This document shows positions 19,740-29,517 of a DNA stretch of 64,000 bases, in pieces; position 1 is the stretch's first letter, and each line of letters begins with the position of its first letter. The stretch spans positions 64,001 through 128,000 of the forward strand of contig NW_026971675.1 in the NCBI RefSeq assembly GCF_963678635.1, given 5' to 3'. A program made the translations under genes and the position numbers. The notes below the pieces were generated by a model. The model was not told the origin of the DNA and did no database searches. It saw only the letters and a program-made list of their open reading frames with translations. This stretch comes from Symsagittifera roscoffensis. Taxonomy: Eukaryota > Xenacoelomorpha > Acoela > Convolutidae.

Positions 19740-20330
19740 CTATGACGAAATTCTCGCCACACGGGCTGTAATTCTTCTTATCCCTTCACTTCTTGTTTTG
19801 GCGTGTCGCCATGGTGAGAAGAAAGTCAGGTTTTTTCCTTTGTCAATTTCAGTCTGTTCTGGGCAGTCCCAGTCCTCTTCAGCATAAGGTAGGGTTTTGT
19901 CATCCAACTCTCCTCGCTCGGTCAACTCTAGGTCCAGTGGTAGACCGCAATCATCCACCAGCTCATTTCCGTCGTTTTTGTCGGGAGTACTTCTTTCATT
20001 TACCTCACAAGCAGGATCCGCCATCAAATAGTCTCCCTCTTGCATGTCCACTGGGATGCACCAGTCCTCTGATGAGGCATTGCGCGGTTTGATGTTTTCG
20101 CAATGAGCTGCTATTCCTGTGCTCAACTGATAAAACCGACCTCCTTGGTGCACTTCTGTTATTTGAAATGGGCCACGCCATATCTTTATTAATTTTTTGG
20201 TTCCTTTTGGTGGAATTATTTCCTGGAATACCCAGACGTAATCGCCAACTGAGTAGGCTTTGGCATCGGCAGTCCTTTTATCAAACCTCCTTTCTGTCTA
20301 ATTTGCGCCTGTTGCGTGTTCCTCCTGCAT
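19740..20330 (-). CDS. pol: Element C: integrase C-terminal GPF module and acidic tail
   Basis: After a frame change near 20330, the sequence reads DYVWVFQEIIPPKGTKK, then KIWRGPFQITEVHQGGRFYQL, the GPY/F module found at the C-terminus of many Ty3/Gypsy integrases. The frame 20153-19740 then continues as an acidic tail with LTERGELDDK-like runs. The matching module in D (VHQQGRFYRFSTG) is at 59943. No chromodomain is recognisable. Confidence 0.78.
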
Positions 20331-20354
20331 AAGTCATTGAGGTCCTGCTGTCTT

Positions 20355-21110
20355 CTAATGACCTCCCGCACGTGCTGTTCTCTTTCCTTCATATTCAGGG
20401 TAGAAAAACGTCAAGGGAAGCGCTTTTACGTGACCCGTTAGCATCATATCCGGACTTATTCCCGTGGTGGAAGGCTCTGTGCTGTTGTAAGCACCCATCA
20501 CTTGAGGCAAGTGTCTATACCAGTCATCCATGTAGCGTGAGCAATAAACTCTCAACATGGATACCAGCGTGCGATTTTGCCTATCGACTAGGCCATTCGT
20601 TTGCGGGTGATAAGTGGTCGAGTGGGCCTCTGCTACCTGCGACCTTTTCGTTAACTCCTTCGTGAGATCACCCACGAATGCTTTGCCATTGTCTAATTGG
20701 AATGTGATGGGGCAGCCGTGCCTCGCTATCCACACATTTATCAAGTAATCGCATGTTTCTTCCGCTGATGCTGTCATGCAGGTTGCTGCCTCTGCATATT
20801 TCGTAAAATGATCAATCATTACCGGCACCTGATTGTAGCCCGTGGCTGTCATGCATATCTTCTGGTGATCAATCTGCACCACTTCATTGAATCCCGATGA
20901 TTCTATTGACTGCAGAGGGAATCTTATTTTCCTAGGTTCCTTCGCCCTTTGGCACGAAAAGCACGCAGAGATCCACTTCTCACACGCCTTCTTCAAGTCA
21001 GGCCATTCGAATCGTTTCTGGATCCTGTTATACACTTTGTCCACTCCTTGATGGCCCATTTGGTCATGTGAACAAAAGAGCAATTCGGTCTGGTATAATT
21101 GTGGTAACAC
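20355..21110 (-). CDS. pol: Element C: integrase zinc-binding and catalytic core
   Basis: This 251-residue frame has the HHCC zinc domain (HDQMGHQGVDK, then CFSCQRAK), the first catalytic Asp in VVQIDHQK, the second in FQLDNGKAFVG, and the third catalytic position in TNGLVDRQNRTL. Other family members have Glu there (D reads GLVERQN), so this copy carries DDD in place of DDE and is probably inactive. The enzyme would join element cDNA to host DNA. The frame is otherwise intact through GISPDMMLTG, and frameshifts lie on both sides. Confidence 0.92.
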   Translation of the reverse strand: MLPQLYQTELLFCSHDQMGHQGVDKVYNRIQKRFEWPDLKKACEKWISACFSCQRAKEPRKIRFPLQSIESSGFNEVVQIDHQKICMTATGYNQVPVMIDHFTKYAEAATCMTASAEETCDYLINVWIARHGCPITFQLDNGKAFVGDLTKELTKRSQVAEAHSTTYHPQTNGLVDRQNRTLVSMLRVYCSRYMDDWYRHLPQVMGAYNSTEPSTTGISPDMMLTGHVKALPLTFFYPEYEGKRTARAGGH

Positions 21111-21268
21111 TATTGAATTGTACTTGTGGGGTCCTCCTCTTTACGTTTGCAGGCTACCATTCCGTCTTTGTTCAGGTACAACAAATATTTTTTTTTCAGG
21201 TAGAACTGCTTCAAGATCTTATAGCTGTCTTCTTCCAAATCTCCTTTGTCAGGTGCTCCATTCTCGAT

Positions 21269-22429
21269 TCATCTTTTCAGATTGCTCGCCATTCTGTCAT
21301 TTCGTTGAGCACTTAGGAGGTCCGACAGGCGGTATCTGGCTTTCAGATACGTCTTTATCACGTTTAATTGCCCGCTCATTATCTCCGGAGCATGGACATC
21401 GTCCATCAACTTGACGCACCATATCTTCTTCAAATGCGTTGCTTCCTGCCCAGATGGCTCCAGATTGGTACGTACGACCGTACCATGTGGCAGTAATCTG
21501 GTCGGGCGTTTCGAAACCGCTATCAGGTCGAGCTCATCAGCAGCATTATCCACCACGGTGCCCTCCTCATCGGAGGTGTACCTGTCTCTGTCCGGATCCT
21601 GATGCATTTCCCTGTCCAGCCCGCGCCGCTTCCAGTCCACCAACAAGGAATGAATCGCAATCTCCGATACATCAGAATTGGAAGTAGTCTCAGATGTTTT
21701 GTCCCCGGACTGAGGCCTCTCGTCATCACTTGAGCCGAATGATTCCACACTATCACGTTCCACTCTGTCTGTGATGTTTCTCGACTCCCCGGACAAAATT
21801 CTGTCCATTGGTCTCTTTGAATCCGACTCCCCGGACAAAATTCTGTCCCTATGTGGTCTCACCAACCTCTCCCCGGACAAATCGTCCTGCACTGGCCCGA
21901 AGGTGTCCGACTCTCCGGACATTGTTTCGTCCCCGGAAGAGCAATCTGAGCTCGGCTCGTATTCTGCTTTTGCATCTGTGAAATCTACTTTTCTCGTGAA
22001 GCTGGATTTCGACTTGACCCTGACTTCTTCAGTGACTTGGACAGGTGTCGATTTCCCAGGTTCTGTGAACGAAGTCCTCAACAAGACATCCTTCGACATT
22101 GAGGTCACCAGCTGGTTCACTATCGACCGGCAATTCCGTTCCACATCGCGACCGCGAATGATCACTGGCCTCTTCTCCGTTTTCTCAGTGACGGTCAATC
22201 ACTGCACGGTCTCCATCCACTCACGATCATGTCTGTCTACATCTCTATCCAGCAAGTCACGAAGTTTCCCCATGAAGTTCGGCGCCACATTCACTGTCCT
22301 ATTTAGCAGAGCTATGCTGTTTATACCCAACCTGGTGAGCTCCTGCTGTACCAGATTGGATCGGACTAGCAGATCCAGCGGAGCGGGTTCACCCCTGGCT
22401 AAAACCTTTATCTCAGCGGCCGTTTCCAC
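21269..22429 (-). CDS. pol: Element C: long linker between RNase H and integrase, with LSGES repeats
   Basis: Frames 22429-22199 and 22198-21269 are in phase, separated by one TGA (CGA if CpG decay is assumed). The linker is about 385 residues, far longer than the usual short tether. It has a helix-rich start, a basic middle, then an acidic Ser-rich part with four or more (R)ILSGES / LSGER copies (near 21930-21780). It ends with MSGQLNVIKTYLKARYRLSDLL, conserved in B (MNGQIMALKEHIKARYRLSDLI) and D. The last block leads into the integrase N-terminus. The function of the linker is unknown. Confidence 0.72.
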
Positions 22430-22439
22430 TGGACGTTCA

Positions 22440-23083
22440 GGGTGTCCAGGTATAGGGTGTCCTGACTAATCCAGCCACCTAGTGAGTGGTAGTTTGTCGT
22501 ATGTCTCCTTTTCTAGGAATGAAAACCCGTCTTTGACTTCCGCTTGGTTAGCCTGCTTTTCTTCGAGGCGCTCATAGAATTCTGTCTTCTTACTGAGGCT
22601 ATCAGCATTCTGATGATGTCACGGGTACGGTGCTCTATGATTATGTGGTATCCGTCCAGGCGCACGATCCAACGACCAATATAACTTTGGTCCATCGAAT
22701 AGGTTTTCAGCCAGGCAAGGGCACAATTATCCACACGCAACTTGAAGGGGGCAATCCCCAAGTACGCCCTGTTTTTCCACGAAAGTGATCACCGCGAACA
22801 TTTCTGCCTTCGGTGCGCCATACTTCATCTCGGTATCGCTCAAGACCTTACTTCCGTAGGCAATTGGACGGAGAACCGTACTCCCGTTCCACTCTTGCTC
22901 CTGGTGAAGTATGCCTGATATCGCAACCACTGATGCATCGGTGTCTAACACAAACATCCCCTTCTCTGTTGGCATGCCGAGGACTGGTGCCTCGCAAAGT
23001 TCACGTTTAATGTTTTCAAATGAAACTTGTGCCTCATCAGTCCAAGTGAACTGTTTGCTTATGTTTCTCATCAACTGTTGCAT
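22440..23083 (-). CDS. pol: Element C: RNase H domain
   Basis: Frames 23083-22727 and 22761-22513 cover RNase H. Visible catalytic-region blocks are FVLDTDASVVAISGILHQ (first Asp), KYGAPKAEMFAVITF (Glu) and LRVDNCALAWLKTYSMD (Asp). A frameshift near 22750 and another near 22620 break the domain, and the last block (normally HQNADSLSKK) is read in another frame. The enzyme degrades the RNA strand during reverse transcription. The copy is inactive. Confidence 0.85.
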
Positions 23084-24094
23084 GGGTATATCTTATCGGC
23101 GTATCCCTTGACGCACTCCCGATAATAGTTAGCAAACCCCAAAAAGCTCATCAGTTGTGTTTCTGTCTTGGGCGCCTTCAATGTCAAAACCGCTTCGATC
23201 TCTTCGGGGTCTGGTCTCACTCCATGCTTATCCACCAGGCGGCCTAAATATTTTATGGAGTCTCTAAGGATTTCACACTTCGAGGGTTTACATTTCAGTC
23301 CCGCCTGCTTCATACAAGTAAACAACTCATCCAACCTCTCTATGTGGTCCTCTAGGGTTGGCGTCGCAATCACGACATCATTGACGTAACACATGAGGAG
23401 GTTCCCGTATTTCTTCGTCACACTCGTGAGGGCCTGGGACATCAGTCGCTGGAATGTGGCCGTCGCGTTGCACAATCGGAATGGCATCCTCTTCCACTGG
23501 AACATTCCCAGCTCGCACGCGAAGCCCGTTTTTTCACGATCTTGCTTTCGGAGTGGCACTTGCCAGAACGCCGAGCCCAAATCTAACGTCGTGAAGAACT
23601 TCGCGTCCCCTAGCTTAGATAGGCTCTCATCGATGCGGGGAATCGGGTATGCGTCCTTTATAGTCACTGCGTTCAGATAACGGAAATCACAACAAAACCT
23701 GAGTTGCCCCCTTTCTTTTTAGCCATGACCACGCCACAAGCCCACGGGGACTTCGACGGCTCGATCATGTCGTACTCCATTAACATCTCGTTTTCCTTCC
23801 TGCACGCTTCCGACTTATGAGGGGTCATTCTTCTCGCCCCTTCCCTATGAGGTACCGAGCTTTCTTCTCAATTTCGTGTTTTACAAAATTACAGCAACCT
23901 ATGTCGGCCTTATGTTTTTAAAAAAACGTCTGCATTCCGACTTAGCACCGCCCTGAGCGAACCTAGTTCCTTGTCTTTTACCCTTCAATTGTTCTTTCTC
24001 AGATAGTACCAGTATATCCGCAGCTTACTCTGTTTCTGTCGGTCTCTGGGGAAAATTCGAACAACTAGACAACCCATCATCTGTTTCGGACTTC
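23071..24094 (-). CDS. pol: Element C: reverse transcriptase with YVND catalytic box
   Basis: The frame 23667-23071 starts inside RT and continues to the connection region. The part from 24094 to 23668 holds the RT N-terminus in broken frames (SPWACGVVMAKK is recognisable). Blocks: TIKDAYPIPRIDESLSK, FFTTLDLGSAFWQVPL (catalytic Asp), MPFRLCNATATFQRLM (usually MPFGLCN), CYVNDVVIATPTLEDH, SIKYLGRLVDKHG and FLGFANYYRECVKGYAD. YVND in place of YVDD removes one of the metal-binding aspartates, so polymerase activity should be lost. The start of the domain is cut by element B at 24094/24095, and the upstream part of pol resumes at 40808. Confidence 0.9.
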
Positions 24095-24998
24095 TGTGCC
24101 AGTCGGTAATATTTGGAAGTTTGACCTTGAGAAAAGCAAGAGCACTTAATTTTGGAGTGAAATTTGATTTTTCAAAAATTCGAATGGAGCCTGTCATGCA
24201 CGATTTTCTCGCGATAACTGAAACCGAAAAAGAGAAATCAGAACGATCGAGTAACAATCGCGGGAAAGTTGCCAGATAAAACAATAGGAAATTCCTATTC
24301 GCAATTTCCGTCACAATAAAACTAGAGTAGAGCTGTCCTATCTGAAACAGAAGGAAGCGTATTCCCGAGAACTGGATTATTATTGCTCGACTGGATTGTT
24401 ATTCGAACTGGACTAGAGTGAACCTTCGATAGAAAGGTGGACAGCTTGAGTGTCCCAATGGTTCACGAGGAACTATACTCTAGAGTTCAAACTTGTTCCT
24501 GTTATTGAAACCGATAAACATTAAACTAATTTACTTATATTTTTTAATTCTCAAGTTGATTACCAACTTAATTACTCCCAGTTCTTGAGCGTGCTACGAT
24601 GTGAGTACTCAATTTAAATTTCTAGAGTGTGTTTTATGATTGTTATGTTGAGGTAAGGCGAGTTGTAGGTTGATCCATCTGAAATGGATCAAAGTTCCAC
24701 TGTCTAATAAAAAGTAACTTAACGGATTGTTCCGACCCAGTTTTTAACGGCGTTCATGTATTTTGGGTATCTAGAGACCTAAGTATGGGGACATTCTTAT
24801 TTCTAGAGTGGGGCGATATTTTGGTAGTAGCCTTTAAGCTGTAACGGGTCGTAGTCTCATGTCACAAGCGAACCGAATTGGCTCCGACTGATTTGAGGTA
24901 GAAAAACACAAGAGATAGTGTCCCTGACTCTTGAGCCAATGGTTATAGGGCCTATTTTTCTTAAGCCTCATGTGTGACTACAGTAGACGAATGTTACA
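24095..24998 (+). repeat. 5' LTR of element B
   Basis: It starts TGTGCCAGTCGG and ends GTTACA. Candidate polyadenylation signals AATAAA are at 24315-24320 and 24706-24711, the second just after the hairpin at 24670-24692. The copy at 39918 matches it closely. Confidence 0.93.
24670..24692 (+). other. LTR hairpin in B's 5' LTR
   Basis: The palindrome ttgatccat-ctgaa-atggatcaa has 9-bp arms and lies 13 nt before an AATAAA. In the right LTR the second arm has been deleted (near 40495). Confidence 0.65.
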
Positions 24999-25009
24999 TA
25001 GTGTTTTTA

Positions 25010-25026
25010 TGGCGCTCCTGGGTGTT
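25010..25026 (+). promoter_or_regulatory. Primer-binding site of element B
   Basis: The sequence tggcgctcctgggtg matches the site of A and is complementary to the CCA end of a tRNA-Asn-like tRNA. It starts 12 nt after the LTR end (24998), with the spacer tagtgttttta. Confidence 0.75.
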
Positions 25027-25503
25027 TACGACATCAAGACTACGGAGTCGAACCCACTTGAGACAGCTTTGGGCTGCATGCCCATTCTAGAGTACCGGTG
25101 GTACGGTTCGACAGGAACGTGCAAACCTTCCGGTTGTACCGTAATAGCTTTTTAAGAAAACTCGAGAAAACTTCCTGGTACGCTCTCTGAACGAGGCTTA
25201 GCTAACCGAGTAAAGGGGGGCAACTAGGGGGACAAAAACACGAGCAAAAAGACAAAAAGCGAAACAAAAACCAAAAAAGAATAGAAAAAGGAACAAAAAC
25301 CATAAAACGAAAAAAGACAGTGACTTTGACACCAGATTAGTTGGATCAAACGTTTATATTAATTAAATAGTATACCCATACTGTTTTACAAGTTCGATCG
25401 TTTCGATCAACCTAGGAATTTAACCCAGTAACCTCAATAAAGTGCCCGAGTGTGGGGCGTTGTCAAGGGTTTTCAGATAGCTTGGAACTTAGCTGGACAA
25501 CAA

Positions 25504-25690
25504 GGAGACTTGACTGGAAGAGGTGACCGGGCGAGTGGGAAGGTAGTTCAGGAACACTTGAGCTGAACCAATAGGAGACTTGACTGGAAGAGGTGACCAG
25601 CCGAGTGGGAAAGTGGTTCAGGAGCACTTGAGCTGAACCAATAGGAGACTGGACTGGAAGAGGTGACCAGTCGAGTGGGAAAGTAGCCAA
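25504..25690 (+). repeat. 70-bp tandem repeat, about 2.7 copies
   Basis: Units begin ggagacttgactggaag at 25504, 25574 and (as ggagactggactggaag) 25644. A's leader has a single copy of the unit, so B has a recent local expansion. Confidence 0.9.
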
Positions 25691-26523
25691 GAAGGATTTG
25701 GCAGTTGTCGAGTTCTTAAGTTGGGCAGAACGGGTATCGTTAAAATCCACATTACATTGTAGGAGATAAGTGTAAAATTGGATAAGCGAAATCCCCCGGT
25801 TTTGAGGAACGTTTTTACTTAAGCAGGCCTGGAGACAGGTCTACGGTTTTCTCTTGAGAGGTTTAGCACCCGGCGCTTAAGTTAATTTTAGGCTTAAGAA
25901 GGGGGGCTAAAAAGGGGGAGGTTAGAAGGGGGGCTGGTTAGGTAGAGGTTGGCGGTTGCAAATTGTAAAAAGGGGGAAATTAGAGTAACTAATTAATCGA
26001 CATCGTTGATTTAGTTACATTAGTCATTAACACGCGTTGGTAATAAGAGGTGGATATCGAAATTTAAACTCGAGTTAAGGCAGGTACCCTGGTCGGATTG
26101 GTAGGGGGACAACGAACATAGACAATTCTGGTGATACCCAATAAGATTATTAGTTGGGGGGAGGAAAACGCGCGGCAATTAGGTAACAGACATTTTTTTT
26201 CGATAGAAGGTAGACATTTGTCACTTTTGATTTTTAGGTGGGTTCATCTCTCTGTTTTTATTACTTTTTCTGGCTTAGATTTTTGAAGCATTTTGGTGAG
26301 GATTTGTGTTTAGTTTTTACACGAACAGGTGCGCAGGTTTTGGTTTCAAGTTGTTTGGAAAATTGAAAAAGAGGTAACTAAAAAAAGGGGGTCAGCATTT
26401 GGCCTTTAAGAAAGGGTTTTTGGGGAAATTTTACTAGAGCTTGAGTGGTGGTACAAGGTACAGTGAATCAAGAGGTCCCCATAACGAAGAAGAAAGAGGT
26501 CCCACCGCTCAGACACTTGTTAA

Positions 26524-27384
26524 CAGTCTTGGGACAGTACCAGAGAAGTCTTGGGACAGTGCCAAAGTAGTCTTGGGACAATGCAGTCTGGGGACAGTCT
26601 TGGGACAATGCAGTCCTGGGACAGTCTTGGATCAGAGCAGTCTTGGTACAGTCTTGGGACAGTACAGCCTCGAACAGTACAGTCTTGGGACAGTGGTCTT
26701 GGCACAGTGGTCTTGGCACAGTGGTCCTGGGACAGTGGTCTTGGGACAGTGGTCTTGGGACACTAGCCTTGGGACAGTGGTCTTGGGACAGTGGTCTTGG
26801 GACAGTGGTCTTGGGACAGTGGTCTTGGGACAGGGGTCTTGGGACAGTGGTCTTGGGACAGTGGTCTTAGGACAGTGGTCTTGGGACAGGGGTCTTGGGA
26901 CAGTGGTCTTGGGACAGTGGTCTTGGGACACTAGCCTTGGGACAGTGGTCTTGGGATAGTGGTCTTGGGACAGTGGTCTTGGGACACTAGCCTTGGGACA
27001 CTAGCCTTGGGACAGTAGTCTTGGGACACTAGCCTTGGGACAGTAGTCTTGGGACAGTGGTCTTGGGACACTAGCCTTGGGACACTAGTCTTGGGACAGT
27101 AGCCTTGGGACACTGGCCTTGGGACAGTAGCCTTGGGACAGTAGTCTTGGGACACTAGCCTTGGGACAGTAGTCTTGGGACAGTAGTCTTGGGACACTAA
27201 CCTTGGGGCAGTACTCTTGGGACAGTCCTGGGACAGTGGTCCTGGGATAGTACTCTCAGGACAGGGGTCTTGGGACACTGACGGAAGTACTGGGACAGTA
27301 CCGAACAATCTTGGGACAGTAGAAAGAAGCCTGGGACGGTACAAAGAAGCGTAGGGACGGTAACTGGAAGTCTTGGGACGGTAT
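26524..27384 (+). repeat. 14-bp tandem repeat in the leader of B
   Basis: The unit is cttgggacagtggt, with variants ending in agt, tag or actagc. The core cttgggaca is nearly invariant. The corresponding array in A has the same core with a 15-bp period. The array ends about 240 bp before gag. Confidence 0.93.
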
Positions 27385-27622
27385 AAAAATTGAAGTAAAT
27401 TTACAATAAGAATTAAAACAGAACAAGACTAGTGGGAACCCGGTACGATTGAGACCACAAATAAAGAAAGTTTCTCGAAAGGTTTTGAAAGAGAACTGGA
27501 ACAATGTTTTTATCACGTTGTATATTTCCTTAAAAATTTTTTTTTTCATAATAGATTTTATTCTTAGAATAGAATTGTGTATATAATAATATTGTAAATA
27601 AGAGCAAATGTAAATAGAAATA

Positions 27623-28747
27623 ATGAGACGGAGTAGGGTACCGGTGCTCGAAAAAAGGTCAAGTGAATCAAACAAGAAATGTAACTCGTCGCTGCGCGGA
27701 ACGACATCAATGGGCCCAAGGAAAACAAAAAATAACGTTTCAGTTAGCATGGTCAGCACGAGGAGTATTACCGAGAACAAGACGAGAGAAGAAACAAAAA
27801 CTGAAAGAGCACGAACATTTGGGACAGTGAGCACGAAGGCGACAGAAGCCGACCTAAAGGAAGAACAAGCCAGAAAGGAAGCGACAGCCGAAAACAAGAC
27901 AACGGCTGATCATGAAACAGCTACTCTTGAGCTTGGCGACCTGATGACAAAACTAAATCAGATCGACAAGAAACTAAAGTGCAGTGAGGAAGATAGAGAC
28001 TTAATAAGGAAAGAGTTGAAATACAACAAACACGAGTATCTGGATAGTTATTTTAACCTGGCTAAGGCGACAGACGAGAGACTCCAGCAGATGTCGGCCA
28101 AGGTAGATGCCACCAATGAAGAACGAGATAAGAACATCAAAAAAGATATGCAACAGTTGAAAAACCGATATGATGATGTCAACAGCCAATTAGGTAGCCT
28201 GGAAAAGAGAATGGATATAATGAACAGGAATCAGGCCGAAAGTTCGTGTGCAATACAGGCGAAATTGGATGCAATCTTGAGAAATTCTACCTCACAAGAA
28301 AGACCGGCAGCGGATCGCACGCAAGGCACCAGAGTTGACTTCGTGGAACCACAAAGGAACAAACGGCAATCTACACCGTTGCCTTTAAACCGGGATGCGG
28401 TAAGCATAGCACCAACGGCTGCTAAAACAATCATGAAAAATGGAGCATCAAACACAATGAGTGGCCCGGGGGACTCAACAGCTAACAGCAACGCAGGTCC
28501 GGATGCAATGACGTGGGCAAGCACTTGGGAGATGATGAACAGGACTCTAGAGGCCTTCGCCACGAGGAACACTGACTCGAGCGATAGGAGATACGGAAAA
28601 TCAAGAAAAACTTTCAAGAAGCCAAAAGAATTCAAAGACGACTCCGATGGATGCATTGACACTTGGGTGGAGGTGATGAGATTACACCTAGAGCAAGATA
28701 ATTTAAATGATGAAAGAACCGAGCGACCAGACAATAATGCACATTGA
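27623..28747 (+). CDS. gag: Element B: Gag N-terminal region (truncated by deletion)
   Basis: This 374-residue frame starts MRRSRVPVLEKRS, which aligns with A's MRCSMVPSAEKRV, supporting the start at 27623. It is Lys/Glu/Thr-rich at first, then has a coiled coil (residues about 110-200, from LGDLMTKLNQIDKKLKCSEE), then a Pro/Asn-rich stretch and a capsid-like start (WASTWEMMNRTLEAF, CIDTWVEVMRLHLEQD). The frame runs off in LNDERTERPDNNAH, where A and C continue into the rest of capsid and the zinc knuckles. A deletion of roughly 1.2 kb relative to A removes those parts. The protein would oligomerise but should lack RNA-packaging knuckles. Confidence 0.87.
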   Translation: MRRSRVPVLEKRSSESNKKCNSSLRGTTSMGPRKTKNNVSVSMVSTRSITENKTREETKTERARTFGTVSTKATEADLKEEQARKEATAENKTTADHETATLELGDLMTKLNQIDKKLKCSEEDRDLIRKELKYNKHEYLDSYFNLAKATDERLQQMSAKVDATNEERDKNIKKDMQQLKNRYDDVNSQLGSLEKRMDIMNRNQAESSCAIQAKLDAILRNSTSQERPAADRTQGTRVDFVEPQRNKRQSTPLPLNRDAVSIAPTAAKTIMKNGASNTMSGPGDSTANSNAGPDAMTWASTWEMMNRTLEAFATRNTDSSDRRYGKSRKTFKKPKEFKDDSDGCIDTWVEVMRLHLEQDNLNDERTERPDNNAH

Positions 28748-29501
28748 CGTGTACGCAGATTACTTGAGTTGTATAAGCCCACAAACGACTTCTAGAGCGT
28801 TGAGAGCACTACTCACGAGAGGGGGCAGCAAGTCGGTACGTGTTGATAACAGGTATACTGAAGCTTATGGTCCACACGAGGTGATGCTAAATATAGATGG
28901 AATAAACATCTATACCAAGACAATGATAACATGTGACGAAGACCTAATTGGGCAAATCTACGTAGGGAAAGAAGAGTTGAAAGTGAGATCAATTGGACAC
29001 TGCGCCATGCTTGAGGAAGATGCGATGCACATCGGGACAGAGGCAGATGTGACAGGGCACGTGCTAGACATAAGTGGCAAAAAGACTCAGTTACGTGGGT
29101 TACTTGATACGGGAGCAGTCTTGAGCATCATACCAATCGAAACTTGGTAACGGATGGGCTTTGACAAGGGTGATTTGATAGATTCGAGGATACGGCTGTC
29201 AGCTGCAAACAAAGGGGCCCTTCGGGTGCTGGGCAGGACGCCAATAATAGCCCTCAATTTCGGGGAACGTAACCTGTGGATGAGCTTCATCGTGGTAGAA
29301 AACCTAGATGAATCTGACCAATTCATTTTGGGCAGAGACTTCATCAGGAATTTCGACGTAACGATTGATCTAAATAACGCAATGTTCAGGATACGGAACC
29401 CGGATAGGAGGTACGCAATCAAACCGGTAAATTTAGTAATGGCAAATGAAAACAAAGCACCGGTATTCTTGAGTAGGAGGGTGAGGCCAAAAGCGGCATG
29501 A
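28707..29501 (+). pseudogene. pol: Element B: aspartic protease and following linker
   Basis: Frames 28707-29150 and 29154-29501 are in phase, separated by one TAA right after IPIETW. The first carries a conserved lead (IMHIDVYADYLS, then GINIYTKTMITCDED) and the protease signature GLLDTGAVLSIIP near residue 135. The second carries RTPIIALNFGERNLWMSF and DESDQFILGRDFIRNFDV; GRDFI is a typical downstream protease block. It lies directly after the Gag deletion junction. A frameshift near 29500 leads to the RT part. The copy cannot make an intact protease. Confidence 0.87.
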
Positions 29502-29517
29502 AGCTGCAATCGTAGGC

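Larger units (their letters stand above)
25027..27622 (+). other. Untranslated leader of element B
   Basis: This is about 2.6 kb between the primer site and gag. It holds the 70-bp tandem repeat (25504-25690), an AT-rich stretch (25700-26450) matching A's leader, the 14-bp array (26524-27384), and a final AT-rich segment with no conserved frame. Long open frames over the array are repeat artefacts. Confidence 0.75.

Noticed and set aside
26441-27344. Open frames with GTVVLGQWSW-like repeats on both strands
   Set aside because: Same cause: the 14-bp leader repeat of B gives 14-residue repeats in every frame. They do not match A's frames.
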